A stretch of DNA of 64,000 nucleotides from Rebecca billardiae RCC1528 (taxonomy: Eukaryota; Haptophyta). The notes beneath the pieces are model-generated. The model did no database searches and had not been told where the DNA came from. It saw only the letters and a program-made list of their open reading frames with translations. The translations under genes were made by a program, and so were the position numbers. The DNA lies in contig OZ251226.1 in the NCBI GenBank assembly GCA_965240325.2, positions 248,001 to 312,000 on the forward strand, written 5' to 3'. Below are positions 9,209 through 19,079 of the stretch, piece by piece (the first letter of the stretch is position 1; the number at the start of each line of letters is the position of its first letter).

Positions 9209-10717
9209 ATGGCGCGGCGACGGTGCCTGCTCGTGCTGGTGGTCGCGCTATGCGCTGACGCCACCAAATCGCATGCACTGGTACCATCCGACCCTTTGCG
9301 CGATTCCCCGCGGGCACTCCCGCCCAAACGCCGCAGGCACGGCCTGCCGCTGCCGTTCCCGCGGACGGAGCGCGCCGCGCTCCTTCACATCCACGCGCGC
9401 AAGATGTGTGGCACGTCGCTGCGCGTCACGATGAAGGGCGCCGCGAATGGCGTGGAGAACGGCGGCGAGTGGACCATGCCGTCGAAGGTGAAGTGCTTCA
9501 GCTTCAGACGGAGCCGCAAGCTCGTCGCCAACGCCACGTACACAAGTGCACACCCACACCTGTACATTGAGTTCCACTGCGACATGCCGCACCTGCAGAC
9601 GCGGCCGAGCTCGTCGGCCAGCCGCACCCGCGAGGCGCTCATGCAGCTCGGCTTCAAAGTGGCGACTGTCACGCTGCTCCGCAACCCGCTCACCCTCGTC
9701 CCCTCCTTCTACTTCTACTTTGGGCCGGGCCGCCCCGTGCGCGCCGTGGCGCGGGCGAACGTGACGACACTGACCGGCTTTGTGCGCGCGCACGCTGAGA
9801 TCACACTGTGCGAGCTGTGGGGCTTCCGCACGCTGTGCTCGGACCCGCTGTCGTACGCCACGCAGCTCCGCGCGAGCGCGCAGGCGTCGCGCGCCCCAGG
9901 GCCTGGCACGGCCGACCCGGCCACCAGCGGCGCCGCGGTAGCCGCCACTGCGGGCGGCAGCGCGGGCTCCAGCTCGCTGGCAGCCGGACTGCCCAAGGCC
10001 ATCCTTGCCGCGCTGCCGTCGAGCGTGCGCGCCGACGCGGAGGAGCTCGGCCGCGGCGGCTACCCGCTCAGCGTGACGCGCCCGTTCTCCAGCTTCCTGC
10101 GCACGTGCGCGGCGCGGTTTGGCCAGCTCACGTCCAAGTGCGGCGTCGGCCCGAGCGGGCGCGACCTGCGCATGGGCGAGTTCGAGTACTTGCACTGCGC
10201 GCCCGACGCGTACCTGGCGCTGATCGACGTGCAGACGGCGTGGGCGCGGTACGTGCGCGCCGTGCACGCCGCCGACCGCTCGGTGTGCGACGAGGCCGAG
10301 GCGATGATGGACCGCGTGCTCGGCGCGCTCGACGTGGTGGGCACGTGTGAGCGGTGGGACGCCTCTTTCCTGCTGATGGCGCAGGCGCTGGGCATACAGA
10401 ACGCTCCGCCCACCGGCGCGAGGGGCGTGGCACGGCAGCGGCACAGCGGGACGCAGGACGCAGAGGCGCGCGCGGCCATGGGCATCGCGGAGAACGAAGC
10501 GTGCGCGATGCGCATCTACGCTGCATGGGCGCGCAGGCTCGATCAAACGATCGAGCAGCAGGGCGACACCTTCCGCGCGGCGGCGGCCATGCTGCGCACG
10601 GCGGAGGAGGCCATGCAGCGCAAGTTCCGCACGGCGGAGGAAGTCATGCAGCGCAAGCTCCGCCGAAGGGACGGCGTCCACGTCGTCCGAGGGCCCCTGC
10701 CGATCGTCGCAGGATGA
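9209..10717 (+). CDS. Putative secretory-pathway sulfotransferase
   Basis: 502 residues in one exon. The N-terminus MARRRCLLVLVVALCADA is a signal peptide or anchor, so the protein should enter the ER/Golgi. LHIHARKMCGTSLRV (about 59-73) resembles the 5'-phosphosulfate-binding loop, and VTLLRNPLTLVPSFYFYF (about 154-171) resembles the 3'-phosphate-binding Arg-Asn-Pro...Ser segment of PAPS-dependent carbohydrate sulfotransferases. This fits transfer of sulfate to glycans. The C-terminus ends with a short direct repeat (AEEAMQRKFRT / AEEVMQRKLRR), perhaps helical. The frame is open upstream of ATG 9209, but that ATG directly precedes the signal peptide. It is only distantly related to the small sulfotransferase family at 48-62 kb. 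Confidence 0.65.
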   Translation: MARRRCLLVLVVALCADATKSHALVPSDPLRDSPRALPPKRRRHGLPLPFPRTERAALLHIHARKMCGTSLRVTMKGAANGVENGGEWTMPSKVKCFSFRRSRKLVANATYTSAHPHLYIEFHCDMPHLQTRPSSSASRTREALMQLGFKVATVTLLRNPLTLVPSFYFYFGPGRPVRAVARANVTTLTGFVRAHAEITLCELWGFRTLCSDPLSYATQLRASAQASRAPGPGTADPATSGAAVAATAGGSAGSSSLAAGLPKAILAALPSSVRADAEELGRGGYPLSVTRPFSSFLRTCAARFGQLTSKCGVGPSGRDLRMGEFEYLHCAPDAYLALIDVQTAWARYVRAVHAADRSVCDEAEAMMDRVLGALDVVGTCERWDASFLLMAQALGIQNAPPTGARGVARQRHSGTQDAEARAAMGIAENEACAMRIYAAWARRLDQTIEQQGDTFRAAAAMLRTAEEAMQRKFRTAEEVMQRKLRRRDGVHVVRGPLPIVAG

Positions 10718-10859
10718 CGATGGCTTTCGCGAGATGATCTTAAGCTGTACTCAAACTGATATGTACTTTCCAGTCTGTACCACGTCTACCACAGTACAGT
10801 ACAAGTGTTACAATGTAGCCCGGCCTGTCCCAGTATCCATCCACATATTACACGGTACG
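10718..10859. promoter_or_regulatory. Short spacer before the methyltransferase gene
   Basis: 142 bp of lower GC between two plus-strand genes, presumably a 3' UTR plus promoter. No specific signal is recognised. Confidence 0.3.
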
Positions 10860-12458
10860 ATGGCGGCGGCGCCGCCGGCGGCGGCGAGCACGCGGTGGTG
10901 CCTCCTGGCTTTCGCAGCATCCGTGGCCTCTGCGGCGCTTCCCGCTTCCGTGCCTCTGGCGCACTCCGTCGCAGTTGGCGCCATCGTGGACACGCTCACG
11001 CGGCCCGCCGCCCCGTCGGCCGAGAAGGTGCTCAAGAAGCACCTGCGCCGCGCGCAGCGCAACGGCGCGCTCGAAGAGGACGACCGCAAGCTCGTTGCGC
11101 AGCAGGTGCTCGGCGTTGTGGTCAAGAGGCGGCGGCTCGAATACCTGCTGGACCAGGCGCTAGAGAGCTTCCGGCCATGCCAGCCCGTGCTCGACAGCGA
11201 GGCGCATGCCGAGCTCCTTCTCACCCTGTTAAGCCTCGAGGCCGGCGCCGAGCCTCGCCTTGCGGCCGTGCCACTCACGCGCCACGCGCTCGGAGGTGAG
11301 AGCGCTTCAGCACTCGTGCGCGCCCTGCAGCACGCCGTGAGCCACCCATCATGGCCGGATGGCGCGCTCGACGCGCTTGCCGTGCGCCACTCGCTGCCGA
11401 CGTGGCTGTGCGAGCTGTGGTGCGATGCGCTGAGCGCACCGCCCACTGCGCTCGCTGTCGATGCGCTCGCGGCAGCAGCCAGTGCGCGCGGGCCGCTCGT
11501 GCTCCGCACGAACACGCTCCGCACGAGCCGCGACGCGCTGTTGCGCGCGCTCGGCGAGGAGGGCGTGCGTGCCGTGCCGACGCCCTACTCCACGCTCGGC
11601 CTGCTGCTGCCTGATGGCCGGCCGCGCGCGTGTGGGGAGGCTGCGAGCGCACACGGCGCGGCAGCTCGCGGGGGCGGCGTCTTCAACCTCGAGGCATGGA
11701 AGGCGGGCCTGTGCGAGCTGCAAGACGAAGGTTCTCAGCTGATCGCGCTCGCGAGCGGCGCGCGGCCGGGCGCCACCGTCGTCGACTACTGCGCAGGCAA
11801 CGGAGGCAAGACACTCGCCCTGGCCGCCATGATGCGCGGCACCGGCCAGCTGTGGGTGCATGACACGCGCCTGGACAGGCTCGCGCAGATCAGCGGGCGT
11901 GCTCGCCGCGCGGGCGTGCCGCCAGGCCTGGTGCGCGTCCTCCCGCGCCAGGAGCGGACACGAGATCAGCCGAGCCCGCCGGGCAGCGCAGATGTGGTCC
12001 TGGTCGATGCGCCGTGCTCTTCGACCGGCGTGCTGCGCAGGCACCCGTCGCTCAGGTGGGAGCTGACGGCGGACGAATGCACCAGGAAGCTACCCGCCCT
12101 GCAGCGCCAGATCCTGCGGGAGGCGTGCGCGCTGGTGCGCCCCGGCGGTGGCGTGCTGCTGTACGCGACCTGCGCCATCAACGCGCACGAGGGCGAGCAG
12201 GTGGCGGACTGGGCGGAGGCGGAGCTGCTGGCGGGTGAGCTCGAGCCGTGGCCGTTCGACGGCGAAGGTGGGGATCATGCGGCCGGTGGGGACGATACGG
12301 AGGGCGCGCTGGCAGCGGCTGTGAGAGCGTCCGGCGGCGGGGATGCGGGGATGGCTCTGCCGCCGCCTGGCAGCATGAGCAAGCCAGGCCGGCTGCAGCT
12401 GCTGCCCACCGTGCACGGCACCGATGGCTTCTTCATCGCGCGCTGGCATCGTCGCTGA
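10860..12458 (+). CDS. RsmB/NOP2-type RNA m5C methyltransferase
   Basis: 532 residues, no introns. After a signal-peptide-like start (CLLAFAASVASAALP, about 14-28) comes a NusB-like helical region, then the SAM-dependent methyltransferase core. Motif I is DYCAGNGGKT at 309-318 (usual form D-C-AAPGGKT). Motif IV is VDAPCSSTG at 382-390 with Cys386. Motif VI is YATCAINAHEGEQV at 435-448 with Cys438. These two cysteines are the release and nucleophile residues of the family. Methylation of cytosine-5 in rRNA or tRNA is expected, and the leader suggests an organelle, likely the plastid. The N-terminal NusB-like part plus core matches bacterial RsmB better than cytosolic NOP2. Confidence 0.85.
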   Translation: MAAAPPAAASTRWCLLAFAASVASAALPASVPLAHSVAVGAIVDTLTRPAAPSAEKVLKKHLRRAQRNGALEEDDRKLVAQQVLGVVVKRRRLEYLLDQALESFRPCQPVLDSEAHAELLLTLLSLEAGAEPRLAAVPLTRHALGGESASALVRALQHAVSHPSWPDGALDALAVRHSLPTWLCELWCDALSAPPTALAVDALAAAASARGPLVLRTNTLRTSRDALLRALGEEGVRAVPTPYSTLGLLLPDGRPRACGEAASAHGAAARGGGVFNLEAWKAGLCELQDEGSQLIALASGARPGATVVDYCAGNGGKTLALAAMMRGTGQLWVHDTRLDRLAQISGRARRAGVPPGLVRVLPRQERTRDQPSPPGSADVVLVDAPCSSTGVLRRHPSLRWELTADECTRKLPALQRQILREACALVRPGGGVLLYATCAINAHEGEQVADWAEAELLAGELEPWPFDGEGGDHAAGGDDTEGALAAAVRASGGGDAGMALPPPGSMSKPGRLQLLPTVHGTDGFFIARWHRR

Positions 12459-13140
12459 TGAGTGAGATGAGTAAATTCCGCCCGCCTATTAATAGTTTTA
12501 ACATATGCGCTTAATGGCCCGCGGTGCAGGGCGGAGCGCGTAGCGTGGAGCCCCGCCGGGGGCCCTCACTACGTTGTCAAAAAGATCTTTTGATCAAAGA
12601 AAAGGGGATGGGGGACGATTTTGAGGGCTGTTGGAGGGTGAGTTTTCGATTTTTCGAGGGGTACGTTGGCCCATAGTGCTCTGCATTAGCAACTACGCGC
12701 TTGACGAAATAAGCGCGCCCACGCCATTCCGCATAAGTCGATGGACGGACGTGGGATCAGATACCCCGGGGGTGAAACAAGTGAGTATTTTTGTCCTTCT
12801 TGTATGCTGGGGTACGAGTTTGCCGAGCGACGTTTGATTGTTTTGGGTCGAAAACAGCTATGAGGCCAGATTCTTTTGAATAGCGCTTGTGAAAAGAAGT
12901 TACCCGCCTGTCTCGATGGATGAACCGCCTCATGGTATTGAAAGAGATTCTTTTGAATAGCGCTTTTAAACCAAGTTACCCACCTGTCTCGTTGGATGAA
13001 CCTCCTCATCATATTGAAGAGATTCTTTTGAATAGCGCTATTTAAAGCCAGTTACCCGCTTGCCTCGATGGATGAACCGCCTTGATAATATTGAAAGATA
13101 TTCTTTTGAATAGCGCTTGTCACAACCAAGTTACCCGCCT
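12459..13140. repeat. Family D element end and a 75-bp tandem array
   Basis: From 12518 the sequence GGCCCGCGGTGCAGGGCGGA to about 12660 matches the outer ends of the 59095-63468 composite element, including a CAAAAAGATCTTTTGATCAA-like stretch. It is preceded by AAT, as at 59095. From about 12871 to 13140 a roughly 75-bp unit beginning GATTCTTTTGAATAGCGCT repeats 3.6 times with substitutions and small indels. No gene is seen. Confidence 0.8.
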
Positions 13141-14865
13141 GTCAGCTGTCTCGTGCTCGCGAGCGGCGCGACGACATCGGCCCGAGCGAGGATGCCGCCC
13201 TTCAAAGGCGCGCACCGAGTGCGTGCGCGACGGGTGCCGGCCGGCCGCTGGTCTCGACCTATCGCCCTCGGCCCTCCCCGAGCGCGCCTGCAGGTACCTC
13301 CGGACGCGCATTCGGCTTGCTCACTCGATCAGCTCACTCACAGCTGCCGGTCACGCAGCCGCGCGGCGGCCCCGCGACCAGGTCCGCGGCCCAAAGTGTG
13401 TGTGCGCGCCGCGCCGGTGCCCTCGCGCCGGTGGCGTGGGCTGGCTGGCCGCTGGTCTCGCCCACGCGCCCCACTCGCCCCAAGCGCGCAACGCCTGCGG
13501 GAAGCGCCGGCACCATACCTACCTAACCTGCGCGTCGACGCCCGTCCCGCCGCGGCCCGCGCCTCGATCGATCGTCGATCGGACCGCGTGCGTGCGACTC
13601 CGTCCGCGCCCGCGCGCAGGGTGGGAGGGGCTGATGCAGGAGCAGATGCAGGACTACCTCGAAATTGCACGCGACGAGGAGGTGCCCAGCGCGCACTTTA
13701 CGCTGCGCGCATCATCGAGTGGTCGCCCAGCGAGCGCGGCAGCTGGCCACCGGGCCGGCTGACGGCGGGCGCAGCTGCCAGCTGCGGACGCGCAGCGGGC
13801 GCGGAGTGGAAGCCGGCGCAGCGGCCGGGCAGCGGCGGCCGGCGCGGCAGCACGCTCGTATACATCGCGGCAGCTACCGCCGTCGTGCGGGGAAAGCACA
13901 CGCTCTCGGCGGCTTCCAACCAAGATGCCGACGGGCCACGGCGTGCACTCCGTGCAGGCTGCGTGCGCGCTGCAGTGGCTGTGTCGAGCTGCTGCGGCGT
14001 GTGCTCGAGGCGCGGCGCTCGCACGGGCTACGCGGGCGCAGCGGGTGCGCGCAGCTGGCGCACGCAGTGCCACGTCCTGCGGCGCCAGTTTGGCGGCCGT
14101 CCGCCCCCCCGAGCTCGAGTTCTGCGCGCTTTGCGACGGCGCGGCCGGCAGCGCCCATCTGCCTGCTTGCTTGGGCACGCCAGCATGTCCGCCGCCGGGC
14201 CTGCTGCGCGCGCCGAAGCTGGAGGGCGGAGGAGGGCGCTGGGCTGCTCCTACGGCGTGCTGCAGCCCGGGCAGGCTCTACCGCGGCGCGGCGAGGCCGT
14301 CGCGCCTGCTCGCCGCCGTCGAGTCGCCCGTGCTGCGTGACCCTCGGCCGCACGTGCTCGCTCGGCGGAACCGCAGCAGGCGTCCCATACCAGTATACTC
14401 GAGCCGCTGTGCGCACCCAAGGCGCGAGCTGCTCGAGCGGGCCAGGTGGGCCCAGGGGGTGCGTGCAGCTGGCACACGCAGCCCCGGCCCGTGTCATGGG
14501 GTGTCGGTTTGACGGTCGCCAGCCCCTGTGGGCTCGAGCGCTGTGCGCTTCACCACGGAGGTGCTGGCAGCGCCCCGCGGCGCGCAACGGCGGGGCAGCA
14601 TGGCCGCCGCCGGCGCCGCCGCACATGCCGCCGCTTACGGGCAGTCGAGAGCTTGCTTGGGGCAGCACCTACGGCGCATGCTGCAGCTCGGGGCGGGCTC
14701 TGCCAGCCTGCTGTGGCGTGATCGCGCATTTTCCAGACCGTCGACTCGCCCGCGCTGCATAATAATATTCCATTATTCGTTTGCCGCGCGTGCTCGACGG
14801 CGCTCCGCGCTGCTGCTGCCGCTACGGCCGCGCGTTGGACGGACAGCATATGCCGACGGAGGGTG
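13141..14865. other. GC-rich repeat region, no supported gene
   Basis: Long open frames exist on both strands, but they have no recognisable domain and are typical of GC-rich noncoding DNA. About 13930-14345 is a copy of dispersed family E, present inverted at about 51370-51780 with a shared GCGCGCAGCTGGCGCACGCA-like stretch. About 14345-14760 looks like a degenerate second unit in tandem. Confidence 0.55.
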
Positions 14866-14920
14866 CACCGCGGGCCCCTAACTACGTTGGTTCTACGGAA
14901 GGACCGCGGAACGCGGTCAT
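14866..14920 (+). repeat. Dispersed repeat family A, copy 2
   Basis: A near-identical copy of the 58868-58922 repeat, including the preceding GGAGGGTG and the closing GAA-loop hairpin. It is followed by an AT-rich tract with (TA)n to about 14980. Confidence 0.8.
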
Positions 14921-15533
14921 AATACAATATTATAATTTATTTAAATCACATATATATAGCTATATATATATATATATTGCCGCGATCCGCACATCATCCG
15001 ATCCTGAATGAAGGCATCAGCTGCAACTTAGAGTCGTCGCAGCGGTAGTTTAACATCGTCGTCAACTAAACAAGCCACTACAAGGTCGCCGACACGATCA
15101 CGGCATATCATCGTCTGATCGATCGATTATATATCAGCGCAGTGCGTCAGTGATGGTATATATATATATATATGCTAGCTGAGTTATTGTCATCTGGAGT
15201 CTAGTCACTAGTCGGCGCAGCGTCGAGCCCGTCGTCTGAATAACGTCTGATGTCTCTGATCAAGGCCCTTGCTCTGATGCCACTTGTAACTTGACGACAT
15301 GCAGGGCAACCACCGCGACCAGGGCCGCCTAATTAAGCAGACTTAACGTAGTCTTATAATATTATAAATAAGAAGTCGCGCTGATGTTTCGCTTGCTTGG
15401 CCCGATGCCGATGCCGATGGCCGGTCGTGCATGGCCACCGCCATGGGCCTGACACTGACAGTGACTGCCGCACCGTAGCTACGCCTGCTGCATGAGTCAC
15501 TGCTCCGTCTGCTGACGGCTAGTACTATGAGCG
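14921..15533. other. AT-richer intergenic DNA
   Basis: (TA)n runs at about 14948-14977 and 15158-15172. No open frame of interest and no repeat family recognised. Confidence 0.6.
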
Positions 15534-15666
15534 CGTGCCTCCGAGCGCGGGGCGGCCGCTTGCTGCAATGGCCGCCTCGATGAGGTGCGGCAACGCGCCC
15601 CTCACCTGCCTGCGCCGGTCTGTTTTGTGGCGGTGTCTTTGTGGAGTGTTGCATGGCGTCAATTAC
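15534..15666 (-). repeat. Dispersed repeat family C, inverted copy
   Basis: The reverse complement of the 7706-7860 repeat, ending with a GGCGTCAATTAC-type terminus at 15666. The tandem element described next begins at the following base, suggesting that it inserted at the end of this repeat. Confidence 0.75.
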
Positions 15667-17567
15667 GGTTGTATAACCGCTCGGTTATGCGGGTATAACT
15701 CACCGGTAGCCCTCATGAGGGCGGGCTGGCAGCCAGGGTCCGGCTGCCTGGAGGTTTTCCGGTCGTCAAGCCGAGCCAGGCCCGGATTGGGCGCGGGCCT
15801 GGATTGGCTCAGCAGCTTGGCAAGCGATGCGCATCTGGGTGCGGCCGCGCTCGCTGGCTGCACCCGCGGCGCGGCGGCCGGCGTGGCTGCTCTGGTCACC
15901 GCTGCGCTGGTGGCTGCTCCTCCTCTGGGAGTTGTTTCTTCCAGGTGCGTGTGCGTCGGCGGTAGGCCGCCCTCAGCCCTCGCTCTCTCCACTCGTGCAC
16001 CTGCCCTGCTTGCTCTCTGCTTTCGATGGGGGCGCCTCGGAGCCGCTTCGAGGCGTCCCCGTCTGCAATCTTCTCATGCTCTATCTGCTTTCGACGGGGG
16101 CGCCTCGGAGCCGCTTCGAGGCGTCCCCGTCTGCAATCTATCTTCTCATGCTCTGCTTTCGATGGGGGCGCCTCGGAACCGCTTCGAGGCGTCCCCGTCT
16201 GCAATCTTCTCATGCTCTGCTTTCAATGGGGGCGCCTCGGAACCGCTTCGAGGCGTCCCCGTCTGCAATCTTCTCATGCTCTGCTTTCGATGGGGGCGCC
16301 TGGGAACCGCTCCCAGGCGTCCCCGTCTGCAATCTTCTCACGCTTCGCAGTCTCGCTTGCCTTCATCGCCTGGCGGGTGGGTGCTGCTCTTTCCTTCTCT
16401 GCCGCCTCCTCTGCAGTCTGCCGTGCACTGCTGTGTGTGGGATGCGACCTGCTACCTTATCTGACGCTACGCGTGCGTGTCTCGCGCCTGCTTCCCGCCT
16501 GCGCCGCCGCCGCCGCGCATGTCTTCGTGCCCACTGTCTCATGCCGTCTGGATCGTCCTTACTCATACAACCCTGCTGGGAGCCCCTCTGGGCCTCTGCC
16601 GCCTTCGGTCCTCGCGCTACCCCTTCGGCGGCCTCGGCCTCTTCGGGCCCCCGGCCACCACCCCTGCGGGGTGTGGCATTCCACACCTCCTTCTGGGTGG
16701 AGGCCCTCGAGGCCTCTGCCTCCTGCGGCGCCGCGCTCTGCCCAAACTTGCGTTGGGGGGGGGCGTCGGCTGCCAGCGCCTGCGGTCTACGTGCTCCATC
16801 GAGTACTTCCTCTTCGGCGTCTAGGCGGTCATCGGCTTCTGTCGGCGTAGTTGCTCGAATGCATCGGCGAGTCCTTCCTGGTCGGCGTCGCATCCTGGAC
16901 GGCTTCGGGGGTGTGACCTAGTCACCTCACGCGTTTATCAACGCGGCCCCCACCTCAATCTACTCTCATGTGGGTCTACCGAGTGAGTTATGGTTGTATA
17001 ACCGCTCGGTTATGCGGGTATAACTCACCGGTAGCCCTCATGAGGGCGGGCTGGCAGCCAGGGTCCGGCTGCCTGGAGGTTTTCCGGTCGTCAAGCCGAG
17101 CCAGGCCCGGATTGGGCGCGGGCCTGGATTGGCTCAGCAGCTTGGCAAGCGATGCGCATCTGGGTGCGGCCGCGCTCGCTGGCTGCACCCGCGGCGCGGC
17201 GGCCGGCGTGGCTGCTCTGGTCACCGCTGCGCTGGTGGCTGCTCCTCCTCTGGGAGTTGTTTCTCCCTGCCCTCCCACCCTGCTGGTTGCTGGGTGGGCA
17301 TGGCCTTGGGTGCGCGCGGTGTCGGGGGGGTGGAGGCCCTCGAGGCCTCTGCCTCCTGCGGCGCCGCGCTCTGCCCAAACTTGCCCTCTTCGGCGTCTAG
17401 GCGGTCATCGGCTTCTGTCGGCGTAGTTGCTCGAATGCATCGGCGAGTCCTTCCTGGTCGGCGTCGCATCCTGGACGGCTTCGGGGGTGTGACCTAGTCA
17501 CCTCACGCGTTTATCAACGCGGCCCCCACCTCAATCTACTCTCATGTGGGTCTACCGAGTGAGTTAT
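15667..17567. repeat. Tandem element: full unit (15667-16991) and internally deleted unit (16992-17567)
   Basis: Both units start GGTTGTATAACCGCTCGG and end GAGTGAGTTAT. They share about 270 bp at the left (15667-15940 and 16992-17265) and about 180 bp at the right (16808-16991 and 17389-17567). Unit 2 lacks most of the middle, including the hairpin array. At the unit junction a nested inverted repeat forms (16983-17028: GTGAGTTAT...ATAACTCAC around ATAACC-GCTC-GGTTAT). No transposase is recognised. The element ends about 120 bp before the dehydrogenase start codon. Confidence 0.85.
16028..16324. repeat. Array of five 33-bp hairpins
   Basis: Hairpins lie at 16028-16060, 16096-16128, 16164-16196, 16228-16260 and 16292-16324, spaced 64-68 bp, each followed by GTCTGCAATCTTCTCATGCT. 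Stems pair GGGGGCGCCTCG with CGAGGCGTCCCC, with one G-T wobble. The fifth copy has CTGGGA...TCCCAG in place of CTCGGA...TTCGAG, so both arms changed together. The conserved pairing suggests a structure under constraint, probably in RNA. Confidence 0.85.
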
Positions 17568-17689
17568 ACGCCTACCGGGAGGTGTTACGCGGATTACGAC
17601 ACTTGCGGGACGAACGGCGGCGGGGCCGCTCGCGAGACGCGGGTGGAAGCTCCGGCCTGCTTGCCAACCTGAGAAGCGAGCGCTGCTCG

Positions 17690-18766
17690 ATGGCGTGCTT
17701 CTCACGCCTCAAGCTAGCATGTCTGGCGGTCGCGCTTGCGTGCCACCCCGTCGCTCTCGTTCGCATGCCCGTGCGGGACGCGCTTCACGACGTGGGCGCG
17801 ATCACGACGGGTGGCCTGCTTGGCACGAGCGATATCCTCTCCAACATTCGCCTGCGCTTCTGCCCGCGCCGCGCGGCCGTTGATGCGCCCGCGCTCGCGC
17901 GAAAGTATGCCGGCAAGACATACATCATCACGGGCGCGAACGCTGGGGTCGGACTGTCCACCGCTCGGCTGCTGGCCGAGGGCGGGGCGAGTGTTATCCT
18001 CGCATGCCGCTCCGTGGAGCGCGCACGAGCAGCAGCTGCATGCGTGCAGGAAGCCGCGGCGCCCGAAGCCTCCGTGCACGTGGAGCAGCTTGATTTATGC
18101 TCCCTCCAGAGCGTGCGCGCCTTCGCGCGCCGCCTCCGCAAGCGGCGCGTTTACGCGTTGATCGCCAACGCGGGCATCATGGCCACGCCGTACGCTCGCT
18201 CCGAGGACGGGCTCGAGGCGCAGTGGGCGGCGAACTTCCTCGGGCACTACGCGCTGGTGCGGCTGCTGTGGGCGCAGCTGTGCGCCTCGCACGGGCGCGT
18301 GCTCCTCCTCTCCTCCGTCGCGCACTACGGCGGCTTCCGCGCGCGAGAGCTCGAGCGGCTGCAGGACGAATGCGCCTCCGCCGAGGGTTATAATCCGTAC
18401 AAGGCTTACAAGCGCTCCAAGTGGGCGCTGACCTGCCTCGCGGCCGAGCTGCACAGCCGCGCGGGCGAGGACGGGCCGACGTCGATCGCGGTGCACCCGG
18501 GGCTGGTCGACACGAAGCTCGCGCTCGGCTTCTTCCGCCAGTACGCCCCCGCGGCGCTGCTCGACCCGGTGGCCCATGCGCTGCTGCGCACGCCGGACGA
18601 GTCCGCACGCTCCGTGCTCGACGCGCTCGAGATGCCGCGTGCTGAAGCGGGCGGGAGGTACGTGGTCGATGGGCGTCCGCACCGTGCGGACGGGCGCATT
18701 ACGCCCGCGACCCGCGCGGCCCTTTGGGACCTCGCCGCGAGGCAGGCTGGGATGCCTGCCGAGTAG
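17690..18766 (+). CDS. Short-chain dehydrogenase/reductase, retinol-dehydrogenase-like
   Basis: 358 residues from ATG 17690. A signal peptide or membrane anchor (CLAVALACHPVALVR, about 11-25) is followed by a classic Rossmann SDR: cofactor-binding TGANAGVG at 81-88, NAG at 160-162, catalytic Ser in LLLSSVAHY (about 208) and the YKRSK catalytic Tyr240-Lys244 pair, then HPGLVDTKL. ILACRSVERARA after beta-2 suggests NADP(H), as in the retinol dehydrogenase/WWOX group. The substrate is unknown; a lipid or retinoid-like alcohol or an aldehyde is possible. The upstream frame extends into the tandem repeat element and was not used. Confidence 0.85.
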   Translation: MACFSRLKLACLAVALACHPVALVRMPVRDALHDVGAITTGGLLGTSDILSNIRLRFCPRRAAVDAPALARKYAGKTYIITGANAGVGLSTARLLAEGGASVILACRSVERARAAAACVQEAAAPEASVHVEQLDLCSLQSVRAFARRLRKRRVYALIANAGIMATPYARSEDGLEAQWAANFLGHYALVRLLWAQLCASHGRVLLLSSVAHYGGFRARELERLQDECASAEGYNPYKAYKRSKWALTCLAAELHSRAGEDGPTSIAVHPGLVDTKLALGFFRQYAPAALLDPVAHALLRTPDESARSVLDALEMPRAEAGGRYVVDGRPHRADGRITPATRAALWDLAARQAGMPAE

Positions 18767-19079
18767 TTCGTCGAAGTGTGCGCATCAGGCTCGATCTTTC
18801 GATCTATTATTTTTCCTTTGCCCGCTGCAAAAAAAAGCATCGGCGCGCGAGCGCTGCAACCAAAGAAATTGCAACGGCCGTCGGCAACCGCCCATGCAGC
18901 TCGAGATCGGAACATAGGCCGTTTCGCCCAAAAATTCGCCAACTGCTTATGATAGGAAGCACCGTGTGCAGCGCGCTCCGATGGACCAAGGGCCGTGGAT
19001 GGACAGAGGCAGCTCGCGAAATCGAAATCGACCTGGCCGCGGGCCTCTCTTTTGAGCGTGCAGCGCGCAGCTCTCGCCG
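18767..19079. other. Spacer before the SHIPPO gene
   Basis: 313 bp with an A-run (about 18828-18835) after the dehydrogenase stop. It probably holds a 3' UTR and the promoter of the next gene. No motif is recognised. Confidence 0.5.

Noticed and set aside
13117-14762. Frames of 365-407 residues at 13-14.8 kb
   Set aside because: Composition is Arg/Ala/Gly with no motif, several frames overlap, and part of the DNA is dispersed repeat family E.
16028-16324. CRISPR-like array
   Set aside because: Spacers are repeated along with the hairpins instead of being unique, and the context is eukaryotic.
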